A stretch of DNA of 64,000 bases, from NCBI RefSeq assembly GCF_902806685.2, contig NC_048560.1, positions 1,094,492 to 1,158,491 of the forward strand. Reading direction: 5' to 3'. Of this stretch, positions 28,998-39,697 are shown in pieces. Each line of letters begins with the position of its first letter. The first letter of the stretch is position 1. The notes beneath the pieces were generated by a model. It did not search any database. It was given only the letters and a program-made list of their open reading frames with translations, and was not told where the DNA came from. Source of the stretch: Maniola hyperantus. Lineage: Eukaryota > Arthropoda > Insecta > Lepidoptera > Nymphalidae. The position numbers and the translations under genes were made by a program.

Positions 28998-31900
28998 CAC
29001 TGACATTGGTTAAGGGCGCAGGGCTGGTGATCCCGCAACTGTTAAGATCATCATCATCATGATCATCCCATCGCCGGCTCACTACAGAGTACGGGTCTCC
29101 TCTCAGAGTGAGAAGGGTTTTGGCCATATGACCACTGACATTGGTTAAGGGCGCAGGGCTGCTGATCCCGCAACTGTTAAGATCATCATCATCATGATCA
29201 TCCCATCGCCGGCTCACTACAGAGTACGGGTCTCCTCTCAGAGTGAGAAGGGTTTTGGCCATATGACCACTGACATTGGTTAAGGGCGCAGGGCTGCTGA
29301 TCCCGCAACTGTTAAGATCATCATCATCATGATCATCCCATCGCCGGCTCACTACAGAGTACGGGTCTCCTCTCAGAGTGAGAAGGGTTTTGGCCATATG
29401 ACCACTGACATTGGTTAAGGGCGCAGGGCTGCTGATCCCGCAACTGTTAAGATCATCATCATCATGATCATCCCATCGCCGGCTCACTACAGAGTACGGG
29501 TCTCCTCTCAGAGTGAGAAGGGTTTTGGCCATATGACCACTGACATTGGTTAAGGGCGCAGGGCTGCTGATCCCGCAACTGTTAAGATCATCATCATCAT
29601 GATCATCCCATCGCCGGCTCACTACAGAGTACGGGTCTCCTCTCAGAGTGAGAAGGGTTTTGGCCATATGACCACTGACATTGGTTAAGGGCGCAGGGCT
29701 GCTGATCCCGCAACTGTTAAGATCATCATCATCATGATCATCCCATCGCCGGCTCACTACAGAGTACGGGTCTCCTCTCAGAGTGAGAAGGGTTTTGGCC
29801 ATATGACCACTGACATTGGTTAAGGGCGCAGGGCTGCTGATCCCGCAACTGTTAAGATCATCATCATCATGATCATCCCATCGCCGGCTCACTACAGAGT
29901 ACGGGTCTCCTCTCAGAGTGAGAAGGGTTTTGGCCATATGACCACTGACATTGGTTAAGGGCGCAGGGCTGCTGATCCCGCAACTGTTAAGATCATCATC
30001 ATCATGATCATCCCATCGCCGGCTCACTACAGAGTACGGGTCTCCTCTCAGAGTGAGAAGGGTTTTGGCCATATGACCACTGACATTGGTTAAGGGCGCA
30101 GGGCTGCTGATCCCGCAACTGTTAAGATCATCATCATCATGATCATCCCATCGCCGGCTCACTACAGAGTACGGGTCTCCTCTCAGAGTGAGAAGGGTTT
30201 TGGCCATATGACCACTGACATTGGTTAAGGGCGCAGGGCTGCTGATCCCGCAACTGTTAAGATCATCATCATCATGATCATCCCATCGCCGGCTCACTAC
30301 AGAGTACGGGTCTCCTCTCAGAGTGAGAAGGGTTTTGGCCATATGACCACTGACATTGGTTAAGGGCGCAGGGCTGCTGATCCCGCAACTGTTAAGATCA
30401 TCATCATCATGATCATCCCATCGCCGGCTCACTACAGAGTACGGGTCTCCTCTCAGAGTGAGAAGGGTTTTGGCCATATGACCACTGACATTGGTTAAGG
30501 GCGCAGGGCTGCTGATCCCGCAACTGTTAAGATCATCATCATCATGATCATCCCATCGCCGGCTCACTACAGAGTACGGGTCTCCTCTCAGAGTGAGAAG
30601 GGTTTTGGCCATATGACCACTGACATTGGTTAAGGGCGCAGGGCTGCTGATCCCGCAACTGTTAAGATCATCATCATCATGATCATCCCATCGCCGGCTC
30701 ACTACAGAGTACGGGTCTCCTCTCAGAGTGAGAAGGGTTTTGGCCATATGACCACTGACATTGGTTAAGGGCGCAGGGCTGGTGATCCCGCAACTGTCTT
30801 AAAGAAAGACAGGAAAGTAAGATCATCATCATCATGATCAACCCATCGCCGGCTGACTACAGAGTACGGGTCTCCTCTCAGAGTGAGAAGGGTTTTGGCC
30901 ATATGACCACTGACATTGGTTAAGGGCGCAGGGCTGGTGATCCCGCAACTGTCTTAAAGAAAGACAGGAAAGTAAGATCATCATCATCATGATCAACCCA
31001 TCGCCGGCTCACTACAGAGTACGGGTCTCCTCTCAGGGTGAGAAGGGTTTTGGCCATATGACCACTGACATTGGTTAAGGGCGCAGGGCTGCTGATCCCG
31101 CAACTGTTAAGATCATCATCATCATGATCATCCCATCGCCGGCTCACTACAGAGTACGGGTCTCCTCTCAGAGTGAGAAGGGTTTTGGCCATATGACCAC
31201 TGACATTGGTTAAGGGCGCAGGGCTGGTGATCCCGCAACTGTCTTAAAGAAAGACAGGAAAGTAAGATCATCATCATCATGATCAACCCATCGCCGGCTG
31301 ACTACAGAGTACGGGTCTCCTCTCAGAGTGAGAAGGGTTTTGGCCATATGACCACTGACATTGGTTAAGGGCGCAGGGCTGGTGATCCCGCAACTGTCTT
31401 AAAGAAAGACAGGAAAGTAAGATCATCATCATGATCATCCCATCGCCGGCTCACTACAGAGTACGGGTCTCCTCTCAGAGTGAGAAGGGTTTTGGCCATA
31501 TGACCACTGACATTGGTTAAGGGCGCAGGGCTGCTGATCCCGCAACTGTTAAGATCATCATCATCATGATCATCCCATCGCCGGCTCACTACAGAGTACG
31601 GGTCTCCTCTCAGAGTGAGAAGGGTTTTGGCCATATGACCACTGACATTGGTTAAGGGCGCAGGGCTGGTGATCCCGCAACTGTCTTAAAGAAAGACAGG
31701 AAAGTAAGATCATCATCATCATGATCAACCCATCGCCGGCTGACTACAGAGTACGGGTCTCCTCTCAGAGTGAGAAGGGTTTTGGCCATATGACCACTGA
31801 CATTGGTTAAGGGCGCAGGGCTGGTGATCCCGCAACTGTCTTAAAGAAAGACAGGAAAGTAAGATCATCATCATCATGATCAACCCATCGCCGGCTCACT

Positions 31901-32155
31901 ACAGAGTACGGGTCTCCTCTCAGGGTGAGAAGGGTTTTGGCCATATGACCACTGACATTGGTTAAGGGCGCAGGGCTGCTGATCCCGCAACTGTTAAGAT
32001 CATCATCATCATGATCATCCTATCGCCGGCTCACTACAGAGTACGGGTCTCCTCTCAGAGTGAGAAGGGTTTTGGCCATATGACCACTGACATTGGTTAA
32101 GGGCGCAGGGCTGGTGATACCGCAACTGTCTTAAAGAAAGACAGGAAAGTAAGAT
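28998..32155. repeat. SINE-1-derived satellite array
   Basis: About 23 head-to-tail units. Each consists of the SINE-1 3' end with its ATC tail plus 64 or 84 bp of flanking DNA beginning ACCACTGACATTGG. Twelve units from 29128 to 30747 are 135 bp and identical by eye. Units from 30748 on are 155 (once 152) or 135 bp. The array ends at a SINE-1 copy (32156-32385) that carries the same flank, so that junction is the likely source. The 600-codon minus-strand frame in the left part exists only because 135 is a multiple of three. Confidence 0.9.
30748..32079. repeat. 445-bp higher-order repeat in the satellite
   Basis: Unit starts at 30748, 30903, 31058, 31193, 31348, 31500, 31635, 31790, 31945 and 32080 give lengths 155-155-135, 155-152-135 and 155-155-135, a trimer with period 445, 442 and 445. 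GGCTGACTAC marks the first unit of each trimer and CTCAGGGTGAG the second unit of trimers 1 and 3. Confidence 0.8.
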
Positions 32156-32385
32156 CATCATCATGATCAACCCATCGCCGCTGACTCACTACAGAGAACG
32201 AGTCTCCTCTCAGAGTGAGAAGGGTTTTGGCCATAGTCTACCACGATTGCCAAGTGCGGATTGGCAGACTTCATACACCTTTGAGAACATTATGGAGAAC
32301 TGTCACGCATGCAAGTTTCCTCACGATGTTTTCCTTCACCGCCGAAAAGTTAGAAGTGCGTGCCCGGGATCGAACCCGCTAACTG
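32156..32385 (-). mobile_element. SINE-1 copy at the satellite edge
   Basis: ATCATCATCATGATCAACCC tail at the left, body through AGACTTCATACACCTTTGAG to GTGCCCGGGATCGAACCC; the head is replaced by a Hel-A. Its tail-flank junction matches every satellite unit. Confidence 0.75.
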
Positions 32386-32570
32386 ACTGATCTATCAACG
32401 CACAGCTCAAACTACTGGACGGATCGAACTGAAATTTGTCACCCAGACAGCTATTATGACGTAGACATCCGCTAAGAAAGGATTTTGAAAATTCAATCCC
32501 TAAACGGGTAAAACAACAGGGGTCTGAAATTTGTGTAGTCCACGCGGACCAAGTCGCGGGCTTATGCTAC
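32386..32570 (+). mobile_element. Hel-A Helitron fragment
   Basis: ACTGACTGATCTATCAACGC to CGCGGACCAAGTCGCGGGC; both termini damaged. Confidence 0.55.
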
Positions 32571-32877
32571 TTCGATAATAATCGTTAAGTCGAAATCAGT
32601 CGAGCAAAGAGATCACGACCCTCAGCAATTCATGCAGAAAGGAATTTTTTATAGTAACCAATAACGAATGTGTTAAAATTCTGGAAAAATCCGGAAAGAG
32701 TAAGATTTCAAGAGGTCATTCCTAAAAACGATAACCGTACTCAACGAAGATTGGTCAAGTGCGTGTTAGAACACGCATAATCTAGGGTTCCGTAGTCAAG
32801 TTAGTGAGTTGCTAATAACTTTGGCGATCCTTATTTAGCTAACGGTATTTATTTTTCTGAAAACTGTCTAAAAAACC

Positions 32878-32968
32878 TCAGATTTTTTCCACGCACATGC
32901 AAACTGTGGAATCAAGTCCCTTCGGCGGTGTTCCTATTAGATTTCAACATAGGGTTATTCAAGGGGCG
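32878..32968 (+). pseudogene. LINE C-terminal fragment
   Basis: Plus-strand coding of FPRTCKLWNQVPSA-like residues and NIGLFKG, as in the longer relics at 52890 and 55880; then fused to a Hel-A. Confidence 0.5.
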
Positions 32969-32969
32969 G

Positions 32970-33151
32970 CTGACTGACTGACTGATATCAACGCCTACTG
33001 GACGGATCGGGCAGAAATTTGGCATGCAGGTGGCTATTATGTAGTAACTAGACATCCACTAACTAAAGATTTTTGAAAATTGGACACCTAAGCGGGTAAA
33101 ATGGGGGTTTGAAATTTTTGCAAAAAATGAAATGTCACTGGCATAAGCTAG
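32970..33151 (+). mobile_element. Hel-A Helitron, diverged
   Basis: CTGACTGACTGACTGATATC start, hairpin degraded, CTAG at 33148-33151 before T. Confidence 0.5.
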
Positions 33152-33366
33152 TTCATCAAATAACTGTAACACAGAGACAGACAAACAGACAAACAACGGA
33201 CTGGGTGAAACTATAAGGTTTCCTTGTTTTACTGCGGATCCCTAATAAAAGAAATTCGTCATCTAATGCGTATGTAACATATATTATATATGTCGGGGAC
33301 ATCATCTGCGTCATAGTGACACAACGTTGAATCAATTGATTACATATTGACGTATCATCTCTGTAA

Positions 33367-33596
33367 TCTAAATATATATAAAACGAGGAGCTGACTGACT
33401 GACTGACTGACTGACTGATCTATCAACGCATAGTTCAAATTACTGGACGGATCGGGCTGAAAGTTTGCATGCAGATAGCTATTATGACGTAGGCACCCTC
33501 TAAAAAAGGATTTTTGAAAATTCAACTTCTAAGGAGATGAAAAAGGGGTTTGAAGTTTGTGTAATCTACGCGGACGAAGTCGCGAGCATAAGCTAG
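33367..33596 (+). mobile_element. Hel-A Helitron, full length
   Basis: TC start at 33367 after A, five GACT units, body, hairpin CGCGGACGAAGTCGCG and CTAG at 33593-33596. Confidence 0.75.
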
Positions 33597-33795
33597 TCTA
33601 AATATATATAAAAAGAGGAGCTGACTGACTGACTGACTGATCTATCAACGCACAGCTCTAAATACTGGACGGATCGAGCTGAATTTGGCACGCAGATAGC
33701 TATTATGACGTAGGCGTCCGCTAAGAAAGGATTTTTGAAAATTCAACCCTTAAGGGGGTGAAATAGGGGTTTGAAGTTTGTGTAGTCCACACGAC
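33597..33795 (+). mobile_element. Hel-A Helitron fused tail-to-head
   Basis: Starts TCTAAATATATATAAAAAG immediately after the CTAG of the previous copy and breaks off at GTAGTCCACACGACTTC. Confidence 0.65.
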
Positions 33796-33954
33796 TTCAA
33801 TCAATCAAACCTTATCTATTCAGTTATCAAACCAGAAGTTGGTATACAGGCTGTAACCAGAATGCTAGCAAAAACTTAGCGTTATTGTTATACCTACTAC
33901 CTAAACACAATTCAATACCAATAACCATTTGCCTTATTTTGTAGTTTTAGTGAT

Positions 33955-34235
33955 TTAGTATTTTTCAAACCCATTGCGGGTATAGCGTGCAAATCTCGGG
34001 TCAATGCCCAGCTTACGACACAGCATCGACTCCGAGTGACCTACTAATGTAACGTTCATTGACCTCTGGCGTCAGTCAGATGTTTTATTTGCAATATATC
34101 GTAAACTTTTACAAAACTATAGGATTTTTAAATTCATTTTTTTTATTTTTTTGTGCTATCATATTATCAGTAATCATCAGTAGGTACTGTCACCAGTCTT
34201 CGTTTTTGTCAGGCGTTCTGGTTACACCATGTATA
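33955..34235. repeat. ~270-bp interspersed repeat, copy 2
   Basis: Second copy of the unassigned repeat at 9608-9880. Confidence 0.55.
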
Positions 34236-34387
34236 TTATATTTTTTTACATTTTTCAATTTATAATACATAATATATTATGTATACAGTACGCGACAGTT
34301 TCGATAACTGCAAAGTGTCGCTACTAGATGGCATTAACAGTCGCTTCAGCACTGAGTGAACATACATATCACAGATTTCGTCTCTGG

Positions 34388-34480
34388 CAGCAAGCGAACC
34401 GTGGCCTAGCGGTCAAGGCGCGAACCCAGAAGACGTAGGTTCGTATCCTGCCAGTCCGCAAGTAAAACTCTAAAAAAATT
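34388..34480 (+). mobile_element. tRNA-derived SINE or tRNA relic
   Basis: CCGTGGCCTAGCGGTCAAGG (box A-like) and AGGTTCGTATCCTGCC (box B-like), followed by an A-rich end. It lacks a pairing acceptor stem, so a functional tRNA is unlikely. Confidence 0.45.
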
Positions 34481-34486
34481 ATAAAG

Positions 34487-34640
34487 TATAGTACGCGACA
34501 GGTCGAGATGACAATCGGGCTATGAGACGGGGGGACGTCTCGCAGACCCAAACGTCACCCGCGCTATCCCGCACTAGGTTAGCGTGGGGGGGGGGGGGTT
34601 TACGGGGAGTCCCTACCCCGATTGCCATGTCGCGTACTAT
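34487..34640. mobile_element. Pal-GC palindromic MITE
   Basis: TAGTACGCGACAGGTCGAG and CATGTCGCGTACTA ends around a core with a run of 12-13 G at about 34587. Confidence 0.65.
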
Positions 34641-34831
34641 CTACACGTAAAATACATGAAACCTAAAAAACATTAGGTCCACTCCTTTTTTTTGGGCAAT
34701 CGTTAAAAAATACGTGTTTTAGGATTTTACCCCATCCCATTGGGTTTCCATCCAAATTTCGATGTTCATAATTATGTACATATAGTTAAGATGACACAAC
34801 TCCTCCTTTTTCGAAAAAAGTCGGTTAAAAA

Positions 34832-35046
34832 AGTAGCCTATGTTACTCTCTGGTTAATTCTCTACTTGTCTGTGAAAGTCCCGTCAAAATAGGTTCAGCT
34901 GTTCCGAAGATTAGCCCATTCAAACAGACAGACAGACAAAAAATTTAAAAACGTTTGATTCAGTTATGGTACACTTCAAATAATCATATGAGATAGTTAG
35001 TTCGAAATTACAGACAGACACTTAAATTTTATTTATTAGTATAGAT
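34832..35046 (-). mobile_element. Hel-B-related fragment
   Basis: AGTAGCCTATGTTACTCTCT, GACAGACAGACA repeats and a TTATTAGTATAGAT end in minus orientation. Confidence 0.45.
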
Positions 35047-35089
35047 ATACATAATACGAGTAGGTAGATATAGATTTTCAGATTATTTT

Positions 35090-35262
35090 TTTTTAAAAGA
35101 ATATTAGCCATATTTAATGACTAATATTCCCCTTTCCTCTCCAATTAAGCGTCAGGCTTGTGCTAGGAGTAGGTACGACAATAGTGCAACGGGCGGGGTT
35201 TGAACCGTCGACCTTTCGGTTTTCAGTCCACTCCTATACCGGTTGAGCTATTGAGGCTCTAA
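35090..35262 (-). mobile_element. SINE-2
   Basis: Minus-strand copy with box B complement GGGTTTGAACCGTCGACC-like sequence and TGAGCTATTGAGGCTC head; tail run at the left. Confidence 0.7.
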
Positions 35263-35269
35263 ATAAATT

Positions 35270-35900
35270 GCACCCAACTAAAGCGGAGTTGGTCAGTTAG
35301 TTACTAGGATAAAGCTGTTGAAATCATGATCTTATCTTTTCCTCTGTCTGGTATACACCAGTGCCAATTTCTCAAATCGCAGCGACCTGGTTTACAGCAG
35401 AGATGGACCCTTCCACAGATAATTCCTAACTCCATTCTTAAATCCACGCGTGCGAAGCCGCAGGCATTAATAATTAGACTTTTGACTATTATAATTTAGT
35501 CGATTTTAGTTCTGTGTTCCATAAGTTTACCTACCTAGTTAGTTTTAAATACTCTGTGCCTAGTTTTCATACGCGTACTATGCCCGTGTGTTGTGGCCAT
35601 AATTTTTATTATAATAAGTGTTAATTTCTCATTGGAGACTGCTTTGGTTTAAGTGTTTTTATATATATACTATCTATTTATCAAATTGTAACAGTTTGTC
35701 TCTACAAAATAAAATAAATTAAATTAAATAATTTCTTAGACTTCTAGGTATCTGGTATCTAGAAGTCAGTATCAGTATTGTAGAAGTGTGATGGTGAACA
35801 AGATTTATTATAACAGCTGCTTCCCCATCCGGCACCGCGGCCTTGCACATAACAATGAGGTGGCAACTACCAACTACTTATCTATCTAGTATCTACCTAA
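35270..35900. other. DNA without recognised elements
   Basis: Only an AATAAATTAAATT LINE-like tail near 35708 is suggestive. No exon seen. Confidence 0.35.
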
Positions 35901-35954
35901 GGTAATGTATAATGAAAGGAGACCGACCAGTTTTGGGCCCAGTCTTAGGTACAG

Positions 35955-36140
35955 TCTCAGAGCCTCAATAGCTCAATTGGTAAAGGAGTGGACTGAAAAC
36001 CGAAAGGTCGACGGTTCAAACCCCGCCCGTTGCACTATTGTCGTACCTACTCCTAGCACAAGCTTCACGCTTAGTTGGAGAGGAAAAAGGGGAATATTAG
36101 TCATTTAACATAGCTAATGTTCTTTAATTTAAAAAAAGTC
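35955..36140 (+). mobile_element. SINE-2
   Basis: AGAGCCTCAATAGCTCAATT head, box B GGTTCAAACCCCGCC, body AGCACAAGCTTCACGCTTAG and A-rich tail. Confidence 0.7.
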
Positions 36141-36254
36141 TTGTTACAGAAAAAAATAATTTTTTCCTACCATAAAGCACCATTATAAAATGGCAGCTTT
36201 AATGCTACTACCATCTAGCCTATGGGCTAATAAGTAATATGAATTTTTAAATCT

Positions 36255-36432
36255 AATTTACAGTCCAATAACTGTCATTAGTTTAGCTCGTTCCAGCAAC
36301 GCACAAGACTGCAAATACAATTTTATACATGGCATAATCTTGTACCTATATCAAATATTTGAAAAGAGCAACCGCCGAGTTTCTTGCTCGTTCTTCTTAA
36401 AAGTTTATACGAATAAAAAAAGATTTTTATTT
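36255..36432 (+). mobile_element. LINE 3' UTR
   Basis: CTCGTTCCAGCAACGCAC and AGAGCAACCGCCGAGTTTCT, then ACGAATAAAAAAAG. Same family as 47637-48258. Confidence 0.5.
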
Positions 36433-36563
36433 TATTCTAACACGTACTTACAATTCACTATGTCCTTGTGACCTAGAGAAAAAAAATATTGAATAAATTC
36501 TTTATTTTATGATAAACCAAAATCACAAAACTAATAATGTTGTTGGTAAAGGTTTATTGTTAA

Positions 36564-36783
36564 CTAGCTTATGCTCGCGATGGACTATACAAATTTCAAA
36601 CCCCTATTTCACCCCTTCATATATTGGGGTGGATATTTCAAAAATCCTTTCTGAAGAAGCTGATGCCTACGTCATAATAGCTATCTGTATGCCGAATTTC
36701 AGCACGATCCGTCCAGTAGTGTGAGATGTGCGTTGATAGATCAGTCAGTCAGTCAGTCACCTTTTCCTTTTATTATATATAGA
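36564..36783 (-). mobile_element. Hel-A Helitron
   Basis: CTAGCTTATGCTCGCGATGG (hairpin shortened by about 12 bp) to the GTCA repeats and TATATAGAT. Confidence 0.65.
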
Positions 36784-36787
36784 TATA

Positions 36788-36962
36788 AGCCTCAATAGCT
36801 CAACGGGTAAAGGAGTGGACTGAAAACCGAAAGGTCGACGGTTCAAACCCCGCCCGTTGCACAATTGTCGTACCTACTCCTAGCACAAGCCTGACGCTTA
36901 GTTGGAGAGGAAAGGGGAATATTAGTCATTTAACATGGCTAATATTCTTTAAAAAAAAAAAA
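36788..36962 (+). mobile_element. SINE-2, full length
   Basis: GCCTCAATAGCTCAACGGGT head, box B GGTTCAAACCCCGCC, tail of 12 A. Directly beside a Hel-A. Confidence 0.75.
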
Positions 36963-37299
36963 GATATCACAAAAAGTATGATAGAACATTGATTTTATTT
37001 TTTCTGTGAAATATACATAAAAGTGTATATTTTAAACCAAAAAGATAGACTAGACTTGAGGTAGGTGCAGGATAGGTATTTGTAAACTGATATCTAACCT
37101 AGCCTAGCTTGCGTCACGTTATTAGATACCTAGATAATCTAGGTAATGCTGCAGGTCATAACATGTTCGAAAATCACATGATCTTTTCGCTTAGTCGGTG
37201 AATTCTAGTTAGGTATGTGGTTCCAAGAACCTAACCTGACATAATTGTGACCTACTTTGTTTGTGACCTAGGCATGTACATTTGTATCTTGTAAACATT

Positions 37300-37351
37300 T
37301 TTTTATGATTTTTATAGTAATTAGATAAGGCTAGCTTTAAGTTTTATTGTA
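37300..37351 (+). mobile_element. very short LINE 3' end
   Basis: TTTATAGTAATTAGATAAGG and AGCTTTAAGTTTTATTGTA duplicate the 3' UTR of the LINE at 55346-55760, so this is the same family truncated to about 50 bp. Confidence 0.55.
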
Positions 37352-37356
37352 ATACT

Positions 37357-37548
37357 ACCTTACGCTCGCGATTTCGTCCACGTAGACTACACAAATTTCA
37401 ACCCCCTATTTCACCCCCTTTAGGGGCTGAATTTTCAAAAATCCTTTTTTAGCGGACGCCTACGTCATAATAGCTATCTGCATGCCAAATTGCAGCCCGA
37501 TCCGTCCAGTACTTAGTTTGAGCTCAGTCAGTCATATATTTAGATTTT
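37357..37548 (-). mobile_element. Hel-A Helitron fragment
   Basis: TTACGCTCGCGATTTCGTCC through GATCCGTCCAGTACTTAG; only one GTCA pair left. Confidence 0.55.
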
Positions 37549-37607
37549 CATTTTAAAAAGTTTATCTTAAAAATTAAATAAAAAAATTGTAGTTGAGATG
37601 TCACGTT

Positions 37608-37960
37608 CGTGTCATCATCATCATGTTCAACTCATCGTCAGCTTATAAGTCCCGTAAATTGCTAATGCGCGTGGCCGCCAGCACTAGACTTAAGTTTCGA
37701 GCTGATGGTATATTTTTATTTAAATATACGTCAAACGACGTCATTTCGATGTTAATGAGACATGGTTCCAGCGCAATAGCATTTTGCGGGACTTATACGA
37801 CTGAGCACGGGTCTCCTCTCAGAATAAGAAGTGTACCTACTAGGCCATAGTCTTCTATGCAGGCCAAGTGTAGACTGACACCCTTCTACACATTTGAGAA
37901 CATTATGGAGAACTGTTAGGCATGAAGGTTTCCCTACAATGGTTTAAAGACCGTGGCGTG
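37608..37960 (-). mobile_element. SINE-1 interrupted by a foldback MITE
   Basis: The tail and CAACTCATCGTC (37608-37640) continue at 37799 with ACTGAGCACGGGTCTCCTCT. The MITE at 37643-37797 separates them. Confidence 0.65.
37643..37797. mobile_element. foldback MITE (TATAAGTCCCGC ends), copy 2
   Basis: TTATAAGTCCCGTAAATTGC and GCATTTTGCGGGACTTATA ends; inserted in SINE-1. Confidence 0.65.
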
Positions 37961-38130
37961 TGGAAGTCCCTCCTAGAGATCTATGTCCAGCTGTGGACGC
38001 CCCATCATCATCATCATCATGATTAACCCATCGCCGGCTCACTACAGAGCACGGGGCTCCTCTCAGTGTGAGAAGGGCTTTTGCCATAGTCTAACACGCC
38101 GGCCAAGTACAGATTGACAGACTTCACACC
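37961..38130. mobile_element. RTE 3' end joined to SINE-1 fragment
   Basis: Plus-strand RTE end GCGTGTGGAAGTCCCTCC to CCAGCTGTGGACG (37965-38003), then an ATC run shared with a minus-strand SINE-1 (38004-38130). The two GAT-type tails meet. Confidence 0.55.
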
Positions 38131-38471
38131 CATTATGGACTTCTATCGTTTGATAACGATGATGCATCGAATAAAAAAATATTTTGCAAATCGGTCCATA
38201 AACCTCGAAAAAATCGATGTAGGTACCTACATACATAAAAAAACGGGCTGAATTGAGAAGCACCTCATTTTTGGAAGTCGGTTAAAAAACAATGGCGATT
38301 CGACACGCGTTGCATTCATTCATACATAGGAAAAAAATTAGCCATGATATTTATTTATGCCTATTTTACATTATATGATATTCATTACTACGACTCGATT
38401 TACCAATACTACGTTGTAAGCATTTGCTTACAGGACAATATTTTACTACGCATTACTTAATAAATTAATCA

Positions 38472-38764
38472 GTACCCGTAGTATAAGATTTTACGTCTCA
38501 CCAAACGTTGCTAGAATTCGAGAATCGAAACACTTCCGCGTTATAGTAAACTGGACCTTAACTGCCTTGTTTTAAAGCTCAAGTTTGTCTACACATCTAC
38601 AGCCAGCGCTCCAAGCGGAAACGTTGCGAAATTAAAATCAGTGGCATTGAATTTTTGACTTAAATTCAAGACAGTTTAGGTCCATTTTACTTTGATGTTA
38701 TTGTGTTTCGACTCTCGAATTCTAGCGACGTTTGGTGAGACGTAAAATCTCATACTACGGGTAC
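38472..38764. mobile_element. foldback MITE with ~62-bp arms, 293 bp
   Basis: The arms begin GTACCCGTAGTATAAGATTT and end AAATCTCATACTACGGGTAC. They pair almost perfectly through ACGTCTCACCAAACGTTGCT and TCTCGAATTC. Non-coding. Confidence 0.7.
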
Positions 38765-38767
38765 AGT

Positions 38768-38981
38768 ACCCTTATTATTATAAATGCGAAAGTGTGTTTG
38801 TTTGTTGGTTTGTCCTTCAATCACGGCGCAACGGAGCAACGGATTGACGTGATTTTTTGCATGGGTATAGTCAAAGACCTGGAGAGTGACATAGGCTGCT
38901 TTTTATCCCGGAAAATCAAAGAGTTCCCACGGTATTTTCAAAACGTAAATCCACGCGTATGAAGTCGCGGGCATCAGCTAG
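38768..38981 (+). mobile_element. Hel-B Helitron, near full length
   Basis: CCTTATTATTATAAATGCGA start, GACCTGGAGAGTGACATAGG body, hairpin end and ATCAGCTAG at 38973-38981 before T. Confidence 0.7.
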
Positions 38982-39000
38982 TGTATTCATAAAAGCCAAA

Positions 39001-39145
39001 AAGTCAAATCCTTTATTCAAATTGGGTACTATAGTACATTTTCTGATGGTCACAATACAAACTCAAACTAAAGTTACGAGGGTTCCAAACGCGCCCAGGT
39101 CTGAGAAGAGCCCAAAAAAAACTCAGCCGGGTATTCTTTAATTAA
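39001..39145 (-). mobile_element. LINE 3' end
   Basis: AGTCAAATCCTTTATTCAAA (complement of a LINE poly-A-like tail), then CGAGGGTTCCAAACGCGCCC, shared with 49735-49935. Confidence 0.5.
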
Positions 39146-39424
39146 AAAATATACTACCTAAAAATCTTTCGTTATAAAAGTAGACAAACATTTTAACCAC
39201 TCAAAATAGATTTGAAATATCTACTATAAAAATATATTTAACCTTTTTATTTATTCTTGTGTTCGAAATCTCGGAGAGTGGTGGTTTAATAAATAAAATA
39301 AATGTTATTCTTAAATAGAAATCGTTGGTTATTCTGTAAATTAAGAATTAAAATTCAGATCACGTGCTCGACGAGATGTTAGTATTTTGCAAATCACGGA
39401 TTTTAATTTGTAACCATTGATACA

Positions 39425-39697
39425 CTTAGCTTAGTATCCTAGTGGTTAGGACGTCCGCCTTCTAATCGGAGGTCGGGGCTACGATTCCGGGCACGCACCT
39501 CTAACTTTTCGGAATTATGTGCGTTTAAATTAATTAAATATCACTTGCTTTAACGGTGAAGGAAAACATCGTGAGGAAACCTGCATGCCTGAGAGTTCTC
39601 CATAATGTTCTCAAAGGTGTGTGAAGTCTACCAATCCGCACATGGTCAGCGTGGTAGACTATGGCCAAAACCTTCTCACTCTGAGAGGAGATCTAGG
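39425..39697 (+). mobile_element. SINE-1, 3' truncated
   Basis: Box A TATCCTAGTGGTTAGGAC, degraded box B, full body to CACTCTGAGAGGAGATC. Confidence 0.7.

Noticed and set aside
28945..30747. 600-codon minus-strand open frame made of 45-residue repeats
   Set aside because: It runs exactly through the 135-bp satellite units; the frame stays open only because the unit length is a multiple of three. The 155-bp units break it, and the sequence is SINE-derived.
28998..32155. CRISPR-like array
   Set aside because: Direct repeats are contiguous with no variable spacers, the genome is eukaryotic, and the unit is SINE-derived.
34388..34465. Possible tRNA gene
   Set aside because: A- and B-box-like motifs are present but no matching acceptor stem was found, and the sequence continues into an A-rich SINE-like end.
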